Shown: positions 32,327 to 40,690, counted from the stretch's first letter. The stretch: DNA of 64,000 nt from GCA-2861595 sp035525365 (GCA_035525365.1 DATLEK010000103.1:1-64000), one strand, 5' to 3'. Notes: generated from the sequence alone by a model not told the origin. Numbers and translations are program-made.

Positions 32327-33940
32327 ATGCATCGGCGGGCTCCGTTCCATCTGCGCGTTCTGGTGGCCGCCCTCGTCGGCACCGCGACCCTGGCTACCGG
32401 CGCGCCGGCAAGGGCGACCAACGATCAGCACTGGGGCCTCCAGTGGGGCCCCCAGCTGGTCGGGGTCGAGCAGGCTTTCGCCGCGGGCATCACCGGCGCA
32501 GGAGTGCGCATCGGCATCGTGGACACCGGGGTGGACCTGTCGCACCCGGACCTGGGCGGCAAGATCGTGGCCAACGCCGCCTGTATCGACACCCGTGGCA
32601 GCACGGCGAACTGCGACGAGGGCGGCGGGGGAGACACCGACAGCCACGGAACCCATGTGGCCGGGATAGCCGCGGCTTTCAAGGACAACGGAGTGGGCAT
32701 ATCCGGTGTGGCGCCGGGGGCCAACCTGGTGGTGGCTCGGGTGTTCAGGGGAACAGCCGGGAACGGCGCCAAAGTCTCCGATGTCAACGCCGGCATCAAG
32801 TGGGTGGTGGACAACGGGGCCAAGGTGGTCAACCTCAGTCTCGGCGACGCGGTGCCCTTGCAGGGAGAGCTGTTCGGCAGCGACTCTCTCGACGCCGGCA
32901 TCCAATATGCCTGGGCCCATGGCGCGGTGGCCGTCCTGGCCGCCGGCAACACCAACTACTTCGGCCTCGGGTCGCAGAACTATGGAAACGTGGACGCGGT
33001 GGTGGTCGGCGCAACCGGTCGCAGCGACAAGCCCGCCAGCTATTCGAGCCCGACCGGCAACGCCAAGTGGGCGCTGGTGGCTCCCGGAGGCGACATCAAG
33101 CTGGAGGGCTCCACCTCAGGTATCTACTCCACCCTCCCGGCCGGCGGGTACGGCTACCTGCAGGGAACCTCGATGGCCGCTCCCCACGTCACCGCGGCTC
33201 TAGCCCTGTTGATGTCGATGGGGCAGAGCAACAGGCAGGCCGTCGAAACGCTGCTGGCCACCGTGAATCGGTCAGTGCCCTGCGGCGAGAACAGTCATAA
33301 CTGCCGGGGCCGCCTCGACGTCGCCTGCGCCGTGGGACGCTGCGCCAGTACGGCCACGACGACCACTGCCGGCACCACCACCACCCGTCCGCCGGATGGA
33401 GGCTCGGGCGGCACCCAGTCTGGCGGAACCTCCGGTACGGGCTCCTCGGACAGCGGTTCGACATCCGGCGCGGGTTCCGCGCCAGCACCTACAAACGGCT
33501 CGGGTGGATCATCTGGTTCATCTGGTTCACCGACCTCGGGCGGCGACGCCACCGGAGCCTCGAACGACGGTGGAACTGCGGCGGCGGCCGGCTCGTCCCC
33601 GGCCCGGTCCACCGCCAGCGGCGGTCGGACGGGCACCGGCCGGCTCTCGGGCCTGGCTGCTCGTTTCCGGCCGCCGGCCACGCCGGCGCCCCCGTCCGCT
33701 GATCCAGCCGGTGCCGTTCCCGGCGATGCGGTCCCGCCCGAACAGCTCGGGGTCGAGGCACCGTCGGAATTGGGAGAGGCGGAGGAGACACCGGGCCGCC
33801 CTCTCGAGGCCATCGAGCTGGCCCAGCCGTCCGCGGTGGAGGAACGAGCCGATCCGGCGCTGGCCACCACCGCCGCCGGCCTCTTGCTCCTGGTGTCGTT
33901 CGCGGCTCTCCGCCGGCGCCGGCGCCAGCCCGCGGAGTAA
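32327..33940 (+). CDS. Secreted subtilisin-like serine protease with C-terminal membrane anchor
   Basis: About 537 residues. A signal peptide (LVAALVGTATLATGAPARA) precedes an S8 domain with Asp in GIVDTGVDLSHPD, His in DSHGTHVAGIA, oxyanion Asn in AAGNTNYF and Ser in GTSMAAPHV. A long Ser/Gly/Thr stalk (about residues 345-440) leads to a C-terminal helix (TTAAGLLLLVSFAAL) and an RRRRR stop-transfer. The start is uncertain: ATG 32327 or 32321, with no clear ribosome site. The mycosin-like anchor suggests action at the outer face of the membrane, but no ESX genes are present. Confidence 0.88.
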   Translation: MHRRAPFHLRVLVAALVGTATLATGAPARATNDQHWGLQWGPQLVGVEQAFAAGITGAGVRIGIVDTGVDLSHPDLGGKIVANAACIDTRGSTANCDEGGGGDTDSHGTHVAGIAAAFKDNGVGISGVAPGANLVVARVFRGTAGNGAKVSDVNAGIKWVVDNGAKVVNLSLGDAVPLQGELFGSDSLDAGIQYAWAHGAVAVLAAGNTNYFGLGSQNYGNVDAVVVGATGRSDKPASYSSPTGNAKWALVAPGGDIKLEGSTSGIYSTLPAGGYGYLQGTSMAAPHVTAALALLMSMGQSNRQAVETLLATVNRSVPCGENSHNCRGRLDVACAVGRCASTATTTTAGTTTTRPPDGGSGGTQSGGTSGTGSSDSGSTSGAGSAPAPTNGSGGSSGSSGSPTSGGDATGASNDGGTAAAAGSSPARSTASGGRTGTGRLSGLAARFRPPATPAPPSADPAGAVPGDAVPPEQLGVEAPSELGEAEETPGRPLEAIELAQPSAVEERADPALATTAAGLLLLVSFAALRRRRRQPAE

Positions 33941-33949
33941 CGGCCTCAG

Positions 33950-35296
33950 CTAGTCCCAGCGCGAGTTCCGCTGCACCCAGACCACAGCCAGACCTGAACC
34001 GGCGAGGGCCAGAGCGGCGCCGCCGATGGGTATCCACGGGCGGTCGTCGCCGCCGCCGGATCCCACCGAACCCCGCTTCTGATCAGCCGGAGATGGCCCG
34101 GCCAGTTCGGGCGCAGACCCTGCGGGAGAAGAAGGATCGGCACCAGGCGCCACGGCCGCCCCGCCGCCGGAGGCCGGTGCGGTGCCCGCCGGTTGCCCGG
34201 CCGGCGCCGGCGCAGGAGTGGCGTTGGGGGCAACCGGCGCCGGACTGGCCTTGGCCGGTGGTGGCGCCGGGCTGGCGGCGCGGGCCGGTGGGGTGGTGGG
34301 CGGAGGCAGGGGAGGCGTGGCCAGACCACCGACGGCGGCGGCAAGGTCGAGGCGTCCGGCGCCGTAGGTGGTGTCCGGACCGGCGGGACCGAGGTCCTTG
34401 GCGGTGGAGAGGAGCCGGTCGACCGTCTGCTGTGGGCTCAGGCCCAGACCCCTCAGTACGGCGGCCGCGCCGGCGACGTACGGGGTGGCCATGGACGTGC
34501 CGGCGAAGAACTCGTAGTCGTTGGGCGACCCTGCCTTCCAGTGCGAAGACAGGATGTCGTCGGCCTTGTTGGAGCCTCCGGCTCCACCGGGAGCGGAGAT
34601 CCCCCACTTGGCTGAGCCGACGCCGCTGGCGTAGCCGGCGTGGCGATCCTCGCGGGTGGTGGCTGTCACCACGACGGCGTTCACCGTGGAGTAGGAGGAG
34701 CTGAATAGGAAGTCGTTGCCGGCGGCGATGACCACGACTGACCCCTTGCTCCAGGCGTCGTTCACCGCCTCCTCCAGTCCGGAGCCGAGGAGGGTGGCCA
34801 GCACGGCGTTGGGCCCGAGGGAGAGATTGATGACATGGGCACCGTTGGCCGCGGCCCAGGCGATGCCCTCGGAGATGTCGGCAACCGAGCCGCTGCCGTC
34901 GGCGTCGAGCACCTTGACGGGCAGGATGCGAGCCCCGGGGGCGGTGCCGGCGACCCCGACCCCGTTGCCGGTGGCCGCGGCGGCGATGCCGGCCACATGG
35001 CTGCCGTGGCCCTGGTCGTCCTGGGCCGACTGGGCCGGATCGACGAAGTTGCGGCCCGGCAGAAGCTTCGAGCGGAGGTCCTCGTGCCCGAAGTCGGCTC
35101 CGGTGTCGATCACTGCGATGGTGGTGCCGTTGCCCGTGCCCACCGACCAGGCGGCGGGGGCGCCGATGGCCGCCAGGCCCCACTGTTCGGCAAGCCGGGG
35201 ATCGGTGACCGCACCCACCGGCGAGGGCGCGACCACGAGCACGACGGCAGCCGCGGCGGCGAAGAAGAGGCGGAAGCGGGAGGACATGGAACCCAT
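33950..35296 (-). CDS. Secreted subtilisin-like serine protease with C-terminal membrane anchor (second copy)
   Basis: 448 residues, convergent with the previous protease, 9 bp between stops. After a signal peptide (LFFAAAAAVVLVVAPSPVGA), the S8 triad is Asp in AVIDTGADFGHED, His in DQGHGSHVAGI and Ser in GTSMATPYV. A Pro/Ala-rich stalk of about 110 residues and a membrane helix (IGGAALALAGSGLAVVWV) follow. ATG 35296 is preferred for its AGAGGGAG site. It is a paralogue in architecture but clearly diverged in sequence. Confidence 0.88.
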   Translation of the reverse strand: MGSMSSRFRLFFAAAAAVVLVVAPSPVGAVTDPRLAEQWGLAAIGAPAAWSVGTGNGTTIAVIDTGADFGHEDLRSKLLPGRNFVDPAQSAQDDQGHGSHVAGIAAAATGNGVGVAGTAPGARILPVKVLDADGSGSVADISEGIAWAAANGAHVINLSLGPNAVLATLLGSGLEEAVNDAWSKGSVVVIAAGNDFLFSSSYSTVNAVVVTATTREDRHAGYASGVGSAKWGISAPGGAGGSNKADDILSSHWKAGSPNDYEFFAGTSMATPYVAGAAAVLRGLGLSPQQTVDRLLSTAKDLGPAGPDTTYGAGRLDLAAAVGGLATPPLPPPTTPPARAASPAPPPAKASPAPVAPNATPAPAPAGQPAGTAPASGGGAAVAPGADPSSPAGSAPELAGPSPADQKRGSVGSGGGDDRPWIPIGGAALALAGSGLAVVWVQRNSRWD

Positions 35297-35330
35297 TCTC
35301 CCTCTTTTCGACACCTCCGGGATCGCGGTT

Positions 35331-36008
35331 TCAGCGCAGCCGGCGCACCACGGTGACGACCTTGCCGTAGATGGTGACATCGTCGGGGTCCAGCTCCATG
35401 GGCGACAGCCGGGGGTTGGCCGGTATCAGCACGACCTTGGACCCCTTGCGGGTGAAGGTCTTCACGGTGGCCTCCTCGCCGGGGATTCCGGCCACGACGA
35501 TCTCACGGTTCCGGGCCTCGGGCTGCTGGTGGACCACCACGTAATCGCCATCGAGGATGCCGGCGTCGATCATGGAGTCGCCCCGCACGCGGAGCATGAA
35601 CAGCGGACCTTCGCCGGTGAAGTCGGCCGGGAGGGGGAGGAGCTCCTCCACGTTCTCCTGGGCCAGCACGTTGGCGCCGGCGGCCACGTCTCCCACGAGG
35701 GGGACGTGCTGGGTGGGCCGCCGCTCGATGGCCGCGCCCGAGGCGGCGTCGTAGAACACGGCCAGGGCCCGCGGCTTGGCGGGGTCCCGGCGCAGGAACC
35801 CCTGACGCTGAAGGGTGGCCAGATGGGCATGGACGGTGGACGATGAGGCGAGGCCCACCGCCTCGCCGATCTCCCTCACCGACGGCGGGTAGCCGCGCTC
35901 TTTCAGCTCCTGTGCGATGAAGTCGAGGATCTCCCGCCGCTTTCCGGTGAGCACCTCGCTCTCTTCCCGCCGCTCCGTCTTCTGCTTCGCGCCTGTCCTG
36001 CCTGCCAT
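35331..36008 (-). CDS. lexA: SOS repressor LexA
   Basis: 225 residues. The winged-helix DNA-binding domain (ILDFIAQELKERGYPPSVRE, then SSSTVHAHLATLQRQGFLRR) precedes the S24 autoprotease: cleavage bond Ala110-Gly111, Ser145 in GDSM and Lys183 in ATVKTF. RecA filaments stimulate its self-cleavage. Three SOS boxes lie immediately upstream, consistent with autoregulation and control of the divergent LysM gene. Confidence 0.96.
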   Translation of the reverse strand: MAGRTGAKQKTERREESEVLTGKRREILDFIAQELKERGYPPSVREIGEAVGLASSSTVHAHLATLQRQGFLRRDPAKPRALAVFYDAASGAAIERRPTQHVPLVGDVAAGANVLAQENVEELLPLPADFTGEGPLFMLRVRGDSMIDAGILDGDYVVVHQQPEARNREIVVAGIPGEEATVKTFTRKGSKVVLIPANPRLSPMELDPDDVTIYGKVVTVVRRLR

Positions 36009-36024
36009 CTCGGGCCCCTTTCTT

Positions 36025-36038
36025 CGAACGTGCGTTCA
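36025..36038. promoter_or_regulatory. LexA box 1
   Basis: CGAACGTGCGTTCA, 17 bp before the lexA start. It matches CGAAC-N4-GTTCG except for the last base and probably mediates lexA autorepression. Confidence 0.8.
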
Positions 36039-36063
36039 GATTAGCGGCTATGTTCAGGTTTCG

Positions 36064-36077
36064 CAAACATCCGTTCG
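36064..36077. promoter_or_regulatory. LexA box 2
   Basis: CAAACATCCGTTCG, centred between lexA and the divergent LysM gene. One half-site is perfect and the other has one change. Confidence 0.7.
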
Positions 36078-36084
36078 GAAAAAT

Positions 36085-36114
36085 TTGACAACCCGATGCC
36101 GGGGAACATACGTT
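36085..36114 (+). promoter_or_regulatory. Promoter of the LysM gene
   Basis: TTGACA at 36085-36090 and TACGTT at 36109-36114 are spaced by 18 bp, a good sigma-70-type promoter. LexA box 3 covers the -10 element, so LexA binding would block it. Confidence 0.55.
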
Positions 36115-36116
36115 TG
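36103..36116. promoter_or_regulatory. LexA box 3
   Basis: GGAACATACGTTTG overlaps the -10 element of the LysM-gene promoter. Each half-site differs from consensus by one base. Confidence 0.65.
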
Positions 36117-36173
36117 TGTGTCACACCCACCGGGCAGTCTGGTGGCATGAGACCCGACAGACGGAGCATCCAG

Positions 36174-36503
36174 ATGAACAGCCCCTACCGGACCCACCCC
36201 CAGCGCCGCCACCGGGTGGCCGGAACCTTGCTCGCCGTGCTCCTCGTGGCCGCCTGGCTCGTGGCCGCCGGAGTCCTCGGTGGGGCCACCGAGCCCACCA
36301 CCACTTCAGGGTCGCCCGCCGTTCCGGCCGCCGGTCTCGTGCCTGTCGCCTCCACCTCCCATGTGGTGGCGCCGGGGGACACGCTCTGGTCGGTGGCCCG
36401 GAGCCTCCAGCCGGCCGGTGACGTGCGGCCGCTGGTCGATCTTCTGGCCCGTCGTACCGACGGTGGGCGGTTGCGGATCGGCCAGCGCATACCGCTGCCC
36501 TAG
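36174..36503 (+). CDS. SOS-regulated LysM protein (YneA/Rv2719c-like cell-division suppressor)
   Basis: 109 residues: a basic N-terminus, one membrane helix (AGTLLAVLLVAAWLVAAGVL), a Thr/Pro/Ala linker and a C-terminal LysM domain (HVVAPGDTLWSVARSL, ending GQRIPLP). A LysM gene divergent from lexA and followed by nrdR is the arrangement of yneA in Bacillus and Rv2719c in mycobacteria, whose products halt division during the SOS response. The role is inferred from that synteny. ATG 36174 has a GGAG site; ATG 36147 is in frame upstream. Confidence 0.82.
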   Translation: MNSPYRTHPQRRHRVAGTLLAVLLVAAWLVAAGVLGGATEPTTTSGSPAVPAAGLVPVASTSHVVAPGDTLWSVARSLQPAGDVRPLVDLLARRTDGGRLRIGQRIPLP

Positions 36504-36559
36504 TCAGCACCGCAGGAGGCGGTCGTAGCCCGGTGTCGGCCATGCCGTATCTTTGTGAC

Positions 36560-37051
36560 GTGCGTTGCCCGTCGTGCTCGACCAGCGACGACAAGGTCGT
36601 CGATTCTCGCATGGCCGACGAGGGTGCCGCCATCCGCCGCCGGCGGGAGTGCCTGGCCTGCGGTCAGCGCTTCACCACCTTCGAGCGCATAGAGGAACTG
36701 TCCCTGGTGGTGCTGAAGCGATCCGGGCTGCGGGAGCCGTTCGAGCGGACCAAGATCGTCGCCGGCCTGCGGGCGGCCACCAAGAACCGACCGGTGGTGG
36801 CCGAGCAGCTGGAGTCGCTGGCCGTCGAGGTCGAAGATGCCCTGCGCCTCGACCCGGGAACCCAGGAGCTGACGAGCCAGCAGGTCGGCCTGGCCGTGCT
36901 CGACCGCCTCCGCCTTCTGGACGACGTCGCCTACCTCCGTTTTGCCAGCGTTTACAAGGGTTTCGAGGACATCGGCGACTTCGAGCGCGAAGTCGGTCTG
37001 CTCACCAAGTCCACCGAGCCGAAGCGGCGCCCGGAACCACCCACGCCCTAG
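36560..37051 (+). CDS. nrdR: Transcriptional repressor NrdR
   Basis: 163 residues. The zinc ribbon has CPSC (Cys3 and Cys6 from this start) and CLACGQRF, followed by the ATP-cone domain (VVLKRSGLREPFERTKIVAG and VAYLRFASVYKGFEDI). It senses ATP/dATP and represses ribonucleotide reductase operons. I start at GTG 36560 (VRCPSC), where family members begin, not at the upstream ATG. The 3' end overlaps the convergent RlpA-like gene by 4 bp. Confidence 0.95.
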   Translation: MRCPSCSTSDDKVVDSRMADEGAAIRRRRECLACGQRFTTFERIEELSLVVLKRSGLREPFERTKIVAGLRAATKNRPVVAEQLESLAVEVEDALRLDPGTQELTSQQVGLAVLDRLRLLDDVAYLRFASVYKGFEDIGDFEREVGLLTKSTEPKRRPEPPTP

Positions 37052-38088
37052 CCGGCGGTGACCACCTCGGCGGAGACGGGGAAGACGCCGCCGGCACCGA
37101 GCGCCCGGGCGGCGGCGGCGCTGAGGTCGAGGACCCTGCCTTCCACGTAGGGGCCGCGGTCGTTGACCAGCAGCAGCACCCGCAGGTCCCCCCGGCGGAC
37201 CACCAGCCACGTTCCGAGAGGCAGCTCCTTGCTGGCCACCGTCCAGCCCTCCTGGTCGTAGATGGCGCCGCCGGCGGTGGGCCGGCCGTTGAAGCCGGGC
37301 CCGTACCACGAGGCCAGGCCGTCCACCCGAGCCCCCGTGGGGCGCAGCCCGTTCGGCAGCGGAGCGCCGGGGGCGATGGGGCCGAAGGAGATCCGCCGCA
37401 TCAGGGCCAGCTGGCGCTCCGTGGCCACCTTGTGGCGCAACACCAGGGCGTTGGGGTCGAGCGGGCTGGGCGCGTAGCCACCGGGGGAGGCGGTGCCCCC
37501 GGGCGGCAGGCCCACCCGGGCTCGGCCCCGCGCCGCGGCCTGGCGGGCCAGCGCCGCCCGGCGGGCCTCGTCGGCCCGCCTCTGGTCCTCGGCCCGCCGG
37601 GCGTCGTCGGCGGCGATCACCGCGTCCAGTTCGGCCTGGATCGCCGCCAGTTGCACGGTGGCCTGGCGGAGGTCACCACGGACCAGCTCGGCCCGCCGCT
37701 GCTGGGCGCCGGCCTGGGTGGCCGCCGCCTTGTAGCCGGTGACCAGGCGCCGCTCCTTGGCCGCGGCCACCTCCAGGTAGGCACGGGGAGCGCCCAGGGC
37801 GGCGACGGTGGCGCCGGTGCCGTTCATGTAGGCGCTCACGGCCCTGGCTTTCATGCGGTTCTGGAGCTGGGCCAGGTCGCCCTTGGCCTTGGCCCGTCGC
37901 AGCTGGGCCGCCACCACCCCCGCCTGGGCATCCTCCAGCCGGTCGGTCAGCTCGGCGGCCTTCACGAGCAGGGCGCTCCTGCGCTCACGGGCAACATCGG
38001 GAGGGGTGGCCGGGGCGGCGTCGGCGGCCGCCGGCGCCATGGCGGCCAGCGAGGCCAGGGCGGCCACGGAAGCCAGGGCGCGCCGCAT
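37048..38088 (-). CDS. Secreted coiled-coil protein with RlpA-like double-psi beta-barrel
   Basis: 346 residues. A signal peptide (ALASVAALASLAAMAPAAADA) precedes about 180 residues of Ala/Arg/Glu-rich coiled coil. The C-terminal 100 residues form a septal-ring lytic-transglycosylase/3D-type barrel: GLASWYGPGFNGRPTAGG, LPLGTWLVVRRGD and LLVNDRGPYVEGRVLDLS, the last with the catalytic-type Asp. It probably trims peptidoglycan after assembly with a division partner through the coiled coil. ATG 38088 is used; upstream frame is non-coding in appearance. Confidence 0.85.
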   Translation of the reverse strand: MRRALASVAALASLAAMAPAAADAAPATPPDVARERRSALLVKAAELTDRLEDAQAGVVAAQLRRAKAKGDLAQLQNRMKARAVSAYMNGTGATVAALGAPRAYLEVAAAKERRLVTGYKAAATQAGAQQRRAELVRGDLRQATVQLAAIQAELDAVIAADDARRAEDQRRADEARRAALARQAAARGRARVGLPPGGTASPGGYAPSPLDPNALVLRHKVATERQLALMRRISFGPIAPGAPLPNGLRPTGARVDGLASWYGPGFNGRPTAGGAIYDQEGWTVASKELPLGTWLVVRRGDLRVLLLVNDRGPYVEGRVLDLSAAAARALGAGGVFPVSAEVVTAG

Positions 38089-38154
38089 CACTAGAGTTCC
38101 TCGGCGGGGTGCGGGCGGGCTTGAGTTGTTCCTCGCCAGCGAGAGGTGGAGGCC

Positions 38155-39186
38155 ATGCGCGTAGGAGTACTGACCGGCGGAGGGGACTGCCCCGGGCTGA
38201 ACGCCGTGATCCGGGCGCTCGTTCGTAAAGGCGAGCGGCACTTCGGCGATGAGCTCATCGGGTTCACCGACGGCTGGCGAGGCGTCATCGAGGGAAAGAC
38301 GCTACCCCTGGACGTGGAGCGTTGCCGGGGAATCCTGCCCCGGGGCGGCACCATCCTCGGCTCGTCGAGGACCAATCCGTACAAGATCGAGGGGGGTGTC
38401 GACGCGGTGAAGGCCAGCCTGGGTTCGCTGGCCATCGATGCCCTGGTGGCCATCGGCGGGGAAGACACCCTCGGGGTGGCCCACAAGCTGTGGAACGAAG
38501 GCGTCGACGTGGTGGGGGTCCCGAAGACCATCGACAACGACCTGTCGGCCACCGAGCTCACCTTCGGGTTCCACACCGCCGTGCAGATCTGTGTCGACGC
38601 CATCGACCGCCTCCACACCACCGCCGAGTCCCACGACCGGGTGATGGTGTGCGAGGTCATGGGACGCCACGCCGGCTGGATCGCCGCCTACGCCGGGATC
38701 GCCGGCGGCGCCGCCGAGATCCTCGTCCCCGAGGAGCCGTTCGACATCGCCGAGGTGGCCGAGCGAATCAAGGCCCGCCACGGCCGCGGTCGCTACGCAA
38801 CCATCGTGGTGGTGGCCGAGGGCGCCGCTCCCAAGGAGGGAACGATGGCTCTCCAGACCGGCGAGGTCGACCAGTTCGGGCACGTGCGTCTCGGCGGAGT
38901 TGGCAACCTGGTGGCCTCCGAGATCGAAAACCGCACCGGCTTCGAGACGAGGGTGACCATCCTCGGCCACATCCAGCGGGGCGGCACCCCCACCGCCTTC
39001 GACCGGGTCCTGGCCACCCGCTTCGGGATAGCGGCAAGCGAGGCCGTCCACGACGGGGCCTTCGGACACATGGTGGCCCTCCAGGCCGGCCAGATCGTGC
39101 GGGTCCCCCTGGCCGACGCGGTAGGCGAGCTGAAGACGCTCGACCCGGACTTCTTCAGTCACGTGGCCGTCCCCTTCTTCGGGTAG
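38155..39186 (+). CDS. pfp: 6-phosphofructokinase, pyrophosphate-type
   Basis: 343 residues, PFK family glycolytic enzyme. It has GGGDCPGLNAVIR, IGGEDTLGVA, the catalytic loop PKTIDNDL, VMGRHAGWIA and GHIQRGGTPTAFD. In the family, Asp after GGE (position 104 by E. coli numbering) together with Lys in PKTIDND (position 124) marks pyrophosphate-dependent enzymes; ATP-dependent forms have Gly at 104. The enzyme may therefore work reversibly with PPi. A strong GAGAGGTGGAGG site precedes ATG 38155. Its last codons are repeated 511 bp downstream. Confidence 0.9.
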   Translation: MRVGVLTGGGDCPGLNAVIRALVRKGERHFGDELIGFTDGWRGVIEGKTLPLDVERCRGILPRGGTILGSSRTNPYKIEGGVDAVKASLGSLAIDALVAIGGEDTLGVAHKLWNEGVDVVGVPKTIDNDLSATELTFGFHTAVQICVDAIDRLHTTAESHDRVMVCEVMGRHAGWIAAYAGIAGGAAEILVPEEPFDIAEVAERIKARHGRGRYATIVVVAEGAAPKEGTMALQTGEVDQFGHVRLGGVGNLVASEIENRTGFETRVTILGHIQRGGTPTAFDRVLATRFGIAASEAVHDGAFGHMVALQAGQIVRVPLADAVGELKTLDPDFFSHVAVPFFG

Positions 39187-39213
39187 ATCGCCAGACGGAT
39201 CCCGCTACACCGG
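39174..39213. repeat. Direct repeat, left copy (39-40 bp)
   Basis: Starts with the last codons of the phosphofructokinase gene (CTTCTTCGGGTAG) and runs to CCGCTACACCGG. It differs from the right copy by one substitution and one single-base indel. Confidence 0.85.
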
Positions 39214-39222
39214 TCCCGGCGG

Positions 39223-39297
39223 CTACGACGGGGTGGGAGCGAAGGGGTTCTCAATGACGAGTCCGGCGTTGGTGTCCACGAAGGTCAGCGCCCTCAC
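39223..39297 (-). pseudogene. VapC toxin with its core deleted
   Basis: A 24-codon frame begins at GTG 39297, overlapping the antitoxin stop, and reads MRALTFVDTN followed directly by AGLVIENPFAPTPS. The first ten residues are the start of a PIN-domain toxin with its catalytic first Asp, and the rest is a typical PIN-toxin C-terminus. Some 100 codons with the other acidic residues are missing, so it cannot be a nuclease. Confidence 0.65.
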
Positions 39298-39527
39298 CGC
39301 GTATGCAGCTCGTCACGCTCCCACCGGCGTCCACCGCGAGGGCGTGCGCCAGCCAGCGCCCGCTGCGCTCGCATTCGAGCCTCCTCGTAGCGGTCGTCGT
39401 CGGCCACGAGGCGCTCCAGCTCGGCCGCCACCAGGGTGCTGACCGAGGTGCCCCGCCGTGCCGCGAGCACCTTGGCGTGGTGGATCACCTGCTCATCGAG
39501 TTGCACGGTCAGGTTGCGCTTCGCCAT
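39294..39527 (-). CDS. vapB: VapB-like (ribbon-helix-helix) antitoxin
   Basis: 77 residues. MAKRNLTVQLDEQVIHHAKV and LAARRGTSVSTLVAAELERL form a ribbon-helix-helix DNA-binding domain; the C-terminal tail ending RRWERDELHTR is the toxin-binding part. A GAGAGGA site precedes ATG 39527. The reading frame is intact although its toxin is gutted, so it may survive as an orphan antitoxin. Confidence 0.8.
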   Translation of the reverse strand: MAKRNLTVQLDEQVIHHAKVLAARRGTSVSTLVAAELERLVADDDRYEEARMRAQRALAGARPRGGRRWERDELHTR

Positions 39528-39588
39528 CAGAGTTCCTCTCCGCTGTGCTCCACGGTATGACACGTGCCGCACCTGGTCCGCGCCGGCT

Positions 39589-39675
39589 TCAGGTGAGGAC
39601 CTGGTACCGCACGTCGCAGCGCCGGTAGGTCTGCTCGGCCCGGCGATCGAGGGTGAGCAGGGTGGCGCCGTGGGC
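39589..39675 (-). pseudogene. C-terminal remnant of another VapC-type toxin
   Basis: Read on the minus strand, the frame AHGATLLTLDRRAEQTYRR followed by CDVRYQVLT and a stop is the C-terminal end of a PIN-domain toxin (the TLLTLDRRA strand-helix is characteristic). No start or catalytic half is present; the frame runs back into the right direct repeat. Confidence 0.6.
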
Positions 39676-39685
39676 CGGCCTCCGT

Positions 39686-39724
39686 CTTCTTTGGGTAGAT
39701 CGCCAACGGATCCCGCTACACCGG
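39686..39724. repeat. Direct repeat, right copy (39 bp)
   Basis: CTTCTTTGGGTAGATCGCCA and the following bases to CCGG repeat the end of the phosphofructokinase gene. This copy also contains the stop codon of the minus-strand gene ending at 39716, so the toxin-antitoxin remnants lie exactly between two copies. Confidence 0.85.
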
Positions 39725-40690
39725 CGTTGCCAGCCAGGTGTTGTACTCGCAGTCGTAGATGCCGAAGTTGTTGACCATCCGGATGGGGTGAATCACCCAG
39801 GTGCCGTACTCGCCAGCAGGACGATTGATGTTGATGAACGTCTGGTAATAGCCCGTGCCAGCGGGAACGCTCACATCCGTGCAGGACCTGACCGTGTAGT
39901 ACATGGGTGCTCGTGTCTCGGGGCCCCAGCAGGTTCGGAGGGTAAACCCGAAGCCTGGCTCCTTGAGCACGTTCACGCCGTAGGTGACCGTCGTGCCGGC
40001 CGTCTTCATCGGCGTCTTGTTCGAGCGCACGGTGTACCGGCCGCGCCGGTCGTTTACTGTCATTGGTGGCGTGAGGGGGTTGGTGGCCGCGCGTTCGACG
40101 TTGACCCTCTGCACGGCGGCGACGAAGGTTGCCTTCGACGAGTCGCTGATGTTCTGGTAGCAGATGATCCCTCGGCCATCCCCAAGTGTGGTGTTGGCAG
40201 TCGGCGACCGGCCCACCGCGGAGGCGACGGACGTCACCTCCGCAGGCGTGAGGCCGACGGCGCAGGCGTCCTTGCGACTGGAGCCGGTCGCCTGGTCCGT
40301 GTAGTTGTCGATCTCGATTGCCGGAGGAGGCGCGTCAGGCGGGACTGAGACTGACGGCGATGGCAGGCCATTGGGCACTATGGACTTGATCGAGATCGTT
40401 CCCCAGGACGGTACGCTGCGATCGGCGTTGGGGTTGGTGGCGGTATCGAGCACGACGTTGAGGTAGTTGTCGCCCAAGGGATTGCCCGGCACGGTGGCCG
40501 TCTTGGTGCCGCTCGTCTGCTGGAGGCCTCCGCCTGTTCCGCCCCATATGTAGGCGAGGCCCGGCAGATTGGCGACCGTTACCGGATCTGAAAGGCCAAG
40601 CTCGCAATAAGGCCGTCCGGCGACACTGACCGAGAACGAGTCCCAGTAGGCGGAGCTGGTGTAGGAGTCGTAGGTCGAGAGCGTTTGAGC
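39716..40690 (-). pseudogene. Surface-protein fragment without its own start
   Basis: About 325 codons, beginning near QTLSTYDSYTSSAYWDSFSV and containing LPGLAYIWGGT, YLNVVLDT and a Cys-bearing C-terminal domain (TCWGPETRAP, RSCTDVSVPAGTGYY, NTWLATPV). It appears extracellular, but no start codon or signal peptide precedes it in frame. The sequence upstream of about 40690 in this frame is a shadow of the next fragment. It is joined to that fragment with a one-base frame change. Confidence 0.5.
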
